DNA from: Pseudomonadota bacterium
Lineage (GTDB): Bacteria; Desulfobacterota; Desulfobacteria; Desulfobacterales; Desulfobacteraceae
Length of the DNA stretch: 9,941 nt
NCBI GenBank assembly: GCA_018812385.1
Contig: JAHJDU010000156.1
Span: 1-9,941, forward strand
Reading direction: 5' to 3'
Below, one piece after another: positions 5,822 to 9,941 of the stretch; the first letter of the stretch is position 1, and each line of letters starts with the position of its first letter. Under the pieces are notes generated by a model. That model saw nothing but the letters and a program-made list of their open reading frames with translations, did no database searches and had not been told where the DNA came from. The translations under genes and the position numbers were made by a program.

Positions 5822-6979
5822 ATGTATACTATACTAACTCCTCCACAAATAGAGATGGGCTCAGGGAGTTTGACATCTCTCAAAGAGATCATTGCCTCCT
5901 ATGGAACCGGCAGGGTTCTTATTGTGACGGATAAAGGAATTTGTCAAGCCGGAATTCTGGATCAAGTAATCAAGGCAACGGGGAAAAATATTAATGACTT
6001 TCATATATTTGATCGTGTTCTGCCAAATCCGGACATTTCCATAATGGAGGCATGCGGCCAGGTTGTTGAATCAGACGATTACGCCCTGATCATCGGACTT
6101 GGAGGCGGGAGTCCCATGGACGTTGCAAAGGCCGCTGCTGTTCTCCCGGCCAATGGAAGCCGGATTAAACCTCTCCTTGGCCGGGGTATGATACAAAAAC
6201 CGGGTGTCCCTCTCTGTCTGATTCCTACAACTTCTGGAACAGGGTCTGAAACAACCCAGGCCATTGTAGTGGATGACCCGGAGAGCAAGACGAAGAAGGC
6301 CATCTGGGACCGGCACGTAATCCCCCAGGTTGTAATTGTCGACCCGGACCTGACCATTGGGATGCCGGCCAGTCTCACTGCTGACACGGGTCTTGACGCT
6401 CTGATCCATGGAATCGAGGCATACACAGCGCGATCAACAAACCATGTTGCTCAGGCCTATGCACGAGAATGCATTGAACTGGTTACAAAGCACCTTCCCA
6501 TAGCTGTAAAAGATGGAAAAGATCTTAAAGCGCGGTCAGGCATGTCGCTGGCTGCCACCCTCGGAGGCCTTGCCATCAGCAACGGTGGCCTGGGAGCTAT
6601 CCACGGGCTGGCTTATCCGCTGGATACGGTAAAACATATTCCCCATGGCCGCTCTGTAGCCATCATGGCCCCGTGGGTTGTGGATTTTAACCGCGTAGGT
6701 AACGAGGATACATACGCTATGATTGCCCGGTTCATTGGAGAGGATGTGGACAATTTGGATTCTGTGGCAGCCAGTCAAAAGGCGGTTAAAGGAATTATTA
6801 ATTTAATGGAATCCGTTGGAGTTTCTCCATATCTCGCAGAACACGGCATTCAGTCTAGTGAAGTGGATGATCTGGCAACCGAAGCATTTCAAGTGTCCCA
6901 GCGCCTTCTTCCGTCTAATCCACGAAAAATAACTAAAGACGATGCAATGAGCATTTATAGGGCTGCTGCAACACGGTAA
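5822..6979 (+). CDS. Iron-containing (group III) alcohol dehydrogenase
   Basis: The 385-residue NAD(P)-dependent dehydrogenase interconverts alcohols and aldehydes in the cytoplasm. The start is placed at ATG 5822, seven bases after AGAGG (5810-5814); an in-frame ATG at 5804 overlaps the repeat end and would add six residues. Nucleotide-binding motifs are GLGGGSPMDVAKAAAV (92-107) and PTTSGTGSETTQ (135-146). The metal ligands are all present: Asp192 and His196 in LDALIHGIEAY, His261 in GAIHGLAYPLD, and His275 in HIPHG, with the usual spacings of 4 and 14 residues. Length equals the family norm. It is separated from AOR by the palindromic element but followed at 125 bases by the transporter genes. 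It may reduce an aldehyde made upstream or oxidise an imported alcohol; substrate range is broad in this family and is not predictable here. Confidence 0.95.
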   Translation: MYTILTPPQIEMGSGSLTSLKEIIASYGTGRVLIVTDKGICQAGILDQVIKATGKNINDFHIFDRVLPNPDISIMEACGQVVESDDYALIIGLGGGSPMDVAKAAAVLPANGSRIKPLLGRGMIQKPGVPLCLIPTTSGTGSETTQAIVVDDPESKTKKAIWDRHVIPQVVIVDPDLTIGMPASLTADTGLDALIHGIEAYTARSTNHVAQAYARECIELVTKHLPIAVKDGKDLKARSGMSLAATLGGLAISNGGLGAIHGLAYPLDTVKHIPHGRSVAIMAPWVVDFNRVGNEDTYAMIARFIGEDVDNLDSVAASQKAVKGIINLMESVGVSPYLAEHGIQSSEVDDLATEAFQVSQRLLPSNPRKITKDDAMSIYRAAATR

Positions 6980-7020
6980 CACGCGCAAAGGTATATGCAG
7001 CAATGGCGATTGATTGGTGC

Positions 7021-7039
7021 AGCCTGGATAGGCCAGGTT
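7021..7039 (+). other. Small hairpin in the leader of the binding-protein gene
   Basis: CCTGG (7023-7027) and CCAGG (7033-7037) can pair around a five-base loop, extended by one G-U and one A-T pair to 7021-7039. There is no following T run, so it is not an intrinsic terminator. It may stabilise or process the mRNA between the alcohol dehydrogenase and the transporter genes. Stems this short also occur by chance. Confidence 0.3.
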
Positions 7040-7060
7040 AATACTAAAAGGAGAAAGTTG

Positions 7061-7123
7061 GTGTTAAAAGGGACCATAAACATTTTATTGAAAAGGAGAA
7101 AATTATGGAGACAAAAAAAATGA
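7061..7123 (+). CDS. Possible 20-residue leader peptide overlapping the binding-protein start
   Basis: A GTG at 7061 lies seven bases after AGGAG (7049-7053) and opens a 20-codon frame to TGA 7121-7123, giving a very basic peptide (MLKGTINILLKRRKLWRQKK). It overlaps the start of the solute-binding protein gene in another frame. The segment AAAAGGAGAAAxTT occurs twice, at 7046-7059 and 7091-7104, once before this GTG and once before the real ATG 7105, so the small frame may be a by-product of a duplicated ribosome binding site. Translation would feed ribosomes past ATG 7105. There is no independent support for a function. Confidence 0.25.
   Translation: MLKGTINILLKRRKLWRQKK
7094..7098 (+). 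promoter_or_regulatory. Ribosome binding site of the solute-binding protein
   Basis: AGGAG at 7094-7098 within AAAAGGAGAAA lies six bases before ATG 7105 and fixes that start. A near-identical copy of this segment sits 45 bases upstream (7046-7059). Confidence 0.8.
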
Positions 7124-8376
7124 GGACTATTGTTGTCGTAACAATGCTGTTGTGTCTTGGCATGGTAACGGCCCTTGTTATCCCCTCTTCGACCATGGCC
7201 AAAGAGAGTACCGTAAAAATCGGATTGGTCGGAGAGGCGCAAACTCTCAATCCTTTGAGCGCTGAGAGCGAACTGAACTGGCATATCATTAAGATGATCT
7301 ATAGCGGAGGCTACATAGACCCCAGCGGTCTCTATGCATATTCCCCAAAATCATTAAAATGGACACCCCATATGGCTGAATCAATGCCCCAATGGCTTGA
7401 TGATAAGACCGTTGTTGTCAAGTTAAAAAAAGGAATCAAGTGGCATGATGGTTTGGAATTCACTGCAGAGGATGTCAAGTTCACCCTGGATTTTTTCGGA
7501 GAATTCGAAGCAGCTAATTATTACAATACAATCGATATGCTGGAAAAAGTGGAAGTAGTTGATCCATACACCTTAAAATTTCATGTCAAGGAAAAGACGG
7601 CGCTTCTTTATTATAGAACCTTTATGACTCTCATTCTTCAGAAGGCCAAATGGTCAAAGATTGTTGCTGAAGCCAGAAAGAATGAAGCCCCTCAAAAATA
7701 CATCTTCAACTATGCGATCAAAAATCCCATGGGCACCGGGCCTTTCAAATTTGTGGAAGAAAAGCAGGGGCAATATATTCTCCTTGAAAAAAATGATGAC
7801 TGGTTTCTCAAAGGACAAACAGTGTCTACCGGAGATGGAGGATCAGTAACCTATGGTCCTTTTGTGGATCGGATTCTGTTCAAATTTTACGGTAATGTGG
7901 CGTCGGCAGTCCTGGCCCTGAAGGGCGGAGAGATAGATACGATCTGGCACGGACTGGATGCAGCCTTTATTCCGGAGCTGGAAAAAGTCAAACATCTGAC
8001 CGTCAGCACAAAGCCCTACTATCATGATGTGAAGTATGCCGGCTTCAACCTGAGAGAAAAACCACTCAAAGACAAGGTGTTCCGCAAGGCTCTCGCTTAT
8101 GTAGTTGATAAGGACTTTCTTGTAAAGAGGTTACTTCAAAGTTATGGAACGGCAGCTGATGCAATTGCAAATCCGGGATTAGAGTTCTGGTACAACAAGA
8201 ATGTTGAGAATTACTACAAGGGTAAAAGCGAGGCCTCTCGATATTCAAAGGCTATTTCTATTCTGAAGGAGGCAGGTTACACCTGGGATAAGGAACCAAA
8301 AATTGAAGGTTCCAGGGTCATACCCGGTGCTGGTATTAAGATGTCTGATGGGAAAAAGTCAAAACCATCGAAATAA
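7105..8376 (+). CDS. ABC transporter solute-binding protein, family 5, N-terminal part (frameshifted gene)
   Basis: These 423 codons are the first three quarters of a periplasmic solute-binding protein of the peptide/nickel/organic solute family (SBP family 5, DppA/OppA-like). Residues 1-32 form a Sec signal peptide: Lys4, Lys5 and Arg7, a hydrophobic core at 9-26, and likely cleavage after STMA (29-32); no good lipobox is seen. The family signature KWHDGLEFTAEDVKFTLDFF (112-131) is clear, as are NPMGTGPFKFVEEKQGQY (207-224) and KALAYVVDKDFLVKRLLQSYG (333-353). The frame then leaves the conserved sequence and stops at TAA 8374-8376 after a short Lys/Ser-rich tail (KKSKPSK). The family sequence continues at once in the -1 frame (8358-8864), so this and the next entry are one gene split by a one-base indel or a recoding site. 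It is the only extracytoplasmic binding protein here and should feed the adjacent permease. The ligand could be a peptide or another small molecule. Confidence 0.9.
   Translation: METKKMRTIVVVTMLLCLGMVTALVIPSSTMAKESTVKIGLVGEAQTLNPLSAESELNWHIIKMIYSGGYIDPSGLYAYSPKSLKWTPHMAESMPQWLDDKTVVVKLKKGIKWHDGLEFTAEDVKFTLDFFGEFEAANYYNTIDMLEKVEVVDPYTLKFHVKEKTALLYYRTFMTLILQKAKWSKIVAEARKNEAPQKYIFNYAIKNPMGTGPFKFVEEKQGQYILLEKNDDWFLKGQTVSTGDGGSVTYGPFVDRILFKFYGNVASAVLALKGGEIDTIWHGLDAAFIPELEKVKHLTVSTKPYYHDVKYAGFNLREKPLKDKVFRKALAYVVDKDFLVKRLLQSYGTAADAIANPGLEFWYNKNVENYYKGKSEASRYSKAISILKEAGYTWDKEPKIEGSRVIPGAGIKMSDGKKSKPSK
8353..8358 (+). other. Frameshift site in the solute-binding protein gene
   Basis: Frame 1 reads GAT GGG AAA AAG TCA, whereas the continuing homologous sequence begins GTC AAA ACC ATC at 8358 in the -1 frame. 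Adding one A to the five-A run (8353-8357) restores one continuous frame reading DGKKVKTIEIITR. The local G-AAA-AAG resembles, but does not equal, the A-AAA-AAG slippery site of dnaX. No strong upstream Shine-Dalgarno stimulator or downstream hairpin is evident, so an indel (real or a sequencing error) is more likely than programmed frameshifting. Confidence 0.85.
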
Positions 8377-8402
8377 TCACCCGTACCCAGGCCACAAATC
8401 CA

Positions 8403-8864
8403 ATGGAAGCCCAGTCAGCCATCTTGATCGCTCAATGGTGGAAAAAATTGGGAGTTGATACCAAGACCAACCTTGTGGCATTTCCAACCTTAATTAATAA
8501 TGTATGGTGGGAAAACAAGTTCGATGTTATCGTTTTTGGGAATATCATTGAGCCCTTTCCTGTCCATCTTCAATACTATTTTGATGTTAAGGAAATTTAT
8601 CAATATGGGTGGAATGTGATGGCATATAAAGAGGATCGATATCAGAAGGCAATGTACGACTGGCTGAAAGTCTTTGATTGGGATGAGTCCCGCAAAGGAG
8701 CCTTTAAATTGCAGGAGATCCTGGCAGATGATCTTCCCCATATCCCTCTTTTTGTGTTAAAGAATATCCATGCTTATAATAACACAAGGTTCAAGGGATG
8801 GATTGAACAATACAACGGAGTTGTCAACAAGGATTCGCTTTCGTGCATCAAACCTGTTAATTAG
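8403..8864 (+). pseudogene. Solute-binding protein family 5, C-terminal part (continuation after frameshift)
   Basis: The conserved sequence resumes in this frame from 8358 (VKTIEIITRTQATNPMEAQS); the first ATG is 8403, giving 153 codons to TAG 8862-8864. The content is the usual end of family 5 binding proteins: AQSAILIAQWWKKLGVDTKT (lobe hinge region), the NKFDVIVFG strand, a long helix ending FKLQEILADDLPHIPLFV, and a terminal KGWIEQYNG segment. No ribosome binding site precedes 8403 and there is no signal peptide, so it cannot be a separate exported protein. With the upstream part and one base restored, the whole gene (7105-8864) would encode about 586 residues, normal for the family. If the frameshift is real, the transporter lacks a working binding protein unless another one serves it. 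Confidence 0.85.
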
Positions 8865-8925
8865 GAATTTGAATTAAAGATAAAAATCCGGGCATCAATC
8901 GATTTTTCAACAGTTGGAGATAATT

Positions 8926-9891
8926 ATGGGGTATTTATTCAATCGTCTGATCATGACTGTGATAACGCTATTTGTCATACTTACTGTGACATTTACCATG
9001 TTTCGATTGATGCCCGGTGACCCCTCGATCTTTTTTATCTCCCCTCAGATGTCAACAGAAAGCATCGCACGTATCAAGGCCCAGTTTGGTCTGGACCAGC
9101 CAATTCATAAGCAATTTACTAAATACCTGGGTAGTATCCTGCATGGGAATTTCGGGCATTCTTTTTTCTACAAACGACCTGTCCTGGAAGTCATCGGTGA
9201 GAGGCTGTTAAATACCATTGTTCTCTTTCTACCCGCCGCGATTATTTCATATCTTGTGGGAGTGCGCCTGGGTAGATACATGGCCTGGAATAGGGGGGGG
9301 AAGTCTGAAAAGATCCTCATATTCACCGGGCTGACCTTTTGGACCTTTTTTGTACCCTGGCTGGGGCTCCTGATGATATGGGTGTTATCTTATAAATTTG
9401 GACTTTTCCCTGTTGGTGGGATGATTACTCCGGAAAAGTGGCTTCCAGGTTCAACTCTGCTGGTAAGAGCCCTTGATTTGCTCCACCACCTTGTCTCACC
9501 GCTTGTGTGTTATGTACTCACCTGGTTTGCCGGCAATATGCTGATTATGAGAAACAGCATGCTGGAAACCATAGGTGAAGACTACATCCTCACGGTCAGG
9601 GCCAAGGGGTTGAGTGAAAAAAAGATAAGGAATAAACACGCAGCCAGGAATGCCATCCTGCCGGTGGTTACAGCTTTTTCCATGAGCGTTGCCTATTCCA
9701 TTGGGGGTTGTGTACTGCTTGAAACAGTCTTTTCATGGCCCGGGATTGGCAGAACCATGGTTGATTCGGTTCTTCTAAGGGATTATCCTTTGGCCCAGGC
9801 CTCTTTCATCTTGATTGCGATGGTTGTGCTTTTCACCAATTTGATTACAGATATCCTTTATGCATATCTTGACCCGCGGATAAGGTATTAG
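8926..9891 (+). CDS. ABC transporter permease, DppB/OppB type
   Basis: The 321-residue integral membrane protein is the first permease of a peptide/organic solute ABC importer. I choose ATG 8926, six bases after GGAG (8916-8919); a TTG at 8914 in the same frame overlaps that site. The N-terminal helix (MGYLFNRLIMTVITLFVILT) and the PGDP motif (30-33) are typical of DppB. Then come the periplasmic segment GLDQPIHKQFTKYLGSILHG (55-74) with NFGHSF after it, further helices near 94-116, 130-156 and 188-208, and the EAA loop that docks the ATPase, EDYILTVRAKGLSEKKIRNK (218-237) continuing through HAARNAILP. The tail ETVFSWPGIGRTMVDSVLLR and DPRIRY is standard. A 61-base gap separates it from the binding-protein gene. 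The ATPases are not in the window and probably lie downstream. Confidence 0.95.
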   Translation: MGYLFNRLIMTVITLFVILTVTFTMFRLMPGDPSIFFISPQMSTESIARIKAQFGLDQPIHKQFTKYLGSILHGNFGHSFFYKRPVLEVIGERLLNTIVLFLPAAIISYLVGVRLGRYMAWNRGGKSEKILIFTGLTFWTFFVPWLGLLMIWVLSYKFGLFPVGGMITPEKWLPGSTLLVRALDLLHHLVSPLVCYVLTWFAGNMLIMRNSMLETIGEDYILTVRAKGLSEKKIRNKHAARNAILPVVTAFSMSVAYSIGGCVLLETVFSWPGIGRTMVDSVLLRDYPLAQASFILIAMVVLFTNLITDILYAYLDPRIRY

Positions 9892-9923
9892 GATTTTCGA
9901 TTGACTGTTTCAAAGGACGAATA

Positions 9924-9941
9924 ATGAAAATAATCACAAAA
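9924..9941 (+). CDS. Start of next gene, probably the DppC-type partner permease (3' partial)
   Basis: ATG at 9924 follows AAAGGA (9912-9917) at a good distance and begins MKIITK before the window ends. The position right after a DppB-type permease suggests the second permease subunit; six codons cannot confirm it. Confidence 0.4.

Noticed and set aside
6071..6426. Two overlapping minus-strand frames of 112 and 115 codons opposite the alcohol dehydrogenase
   Set aside because: Both are antisense to conserved motifs (GGGS, PTTSGTGSE) and overlap each other in different frames, as expected for shadows in a biased coding region.
8353..8376. Programmed -1 frameshifting of the dnaX type as the main explanation for the split binding-protein gene
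   Set aside because: The slippery heptamer is imperfect (G instead of A at its first base), and no strong upstream Shine-Dalgarno element or downstream stem is visible; kept only as an alternative.

Overview
The window is a densely packed, single-strand (+) catabolic locus from an anaerobic bacterium. Every supported gene reads left to right, most gaps are short, and no regulator, tRNA, rRNA, CRISPR array or insertion sequence is visible. A tungsten-type aldehyde:ferredoxin oxidoreductase (AOR), an Fe-S dehydratase relative, an iron-type alcohol dehydrogenase and moderately A+T-leaning DNA fit a strict anaerobe. A long imperfect palindrome before the alcohol dehydrogenase resembles intergenic repeats I associate with Desulfobacterales (sulfate reducers). 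That taxonomic guess is an inference and is not proven by this window.

Layout: 1-135 is the C-terminal end of an FAD-dependent fumarate reductase/succinate dehydrogenase-like flavoprotein. It overlaps by ATGA the start of a serine dehydratase-like protein (132-1559) with an unusual alpha-then-beta domain order. A 97-base gap with a 14-bp tandem repeat follows. Next come three consecutive RraA/HMG-aldolase-fold genes (1657-2334, 2355-3032, 3066-3734), then AOR (3759-5576). A gap of about 245 bases is almost filled by the palindromic element (5610-5806). It is followed by a group III iron-containing alcohol dehydrogenase (5822-6979), a family 5 solute-binding protein gene broken by a -1 frameshift near 8353-8358 (7105-8864), a DppB-type ABC permease (8926-9891), and the first codons of a further gene, probably the partner permease (9924 onward).

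How the genes may work together (inference): the ABC transporter imports a substrate. The flavoprotein and the dehydratase-like protein carry out redox and (de)hydration steps on an organic acid or amino acid. One or more RraA-type aldolases or decarboxylases release a 2-oxo acid and perhaps an aldehyde. AOR oxidises the aldehyde to an acid with ferredoxin, or works in reverse, and the alcohol dehydrogenase interconverts aldehyde and alcohol. The substrate cannot be named from the sequence. The most unusual points are the rearranged dehydratase lacking a conserved Fe-S cysteine, the triplicated aldolase genes with one paralog missing an active-site acid, and the frameshifted binding protein.
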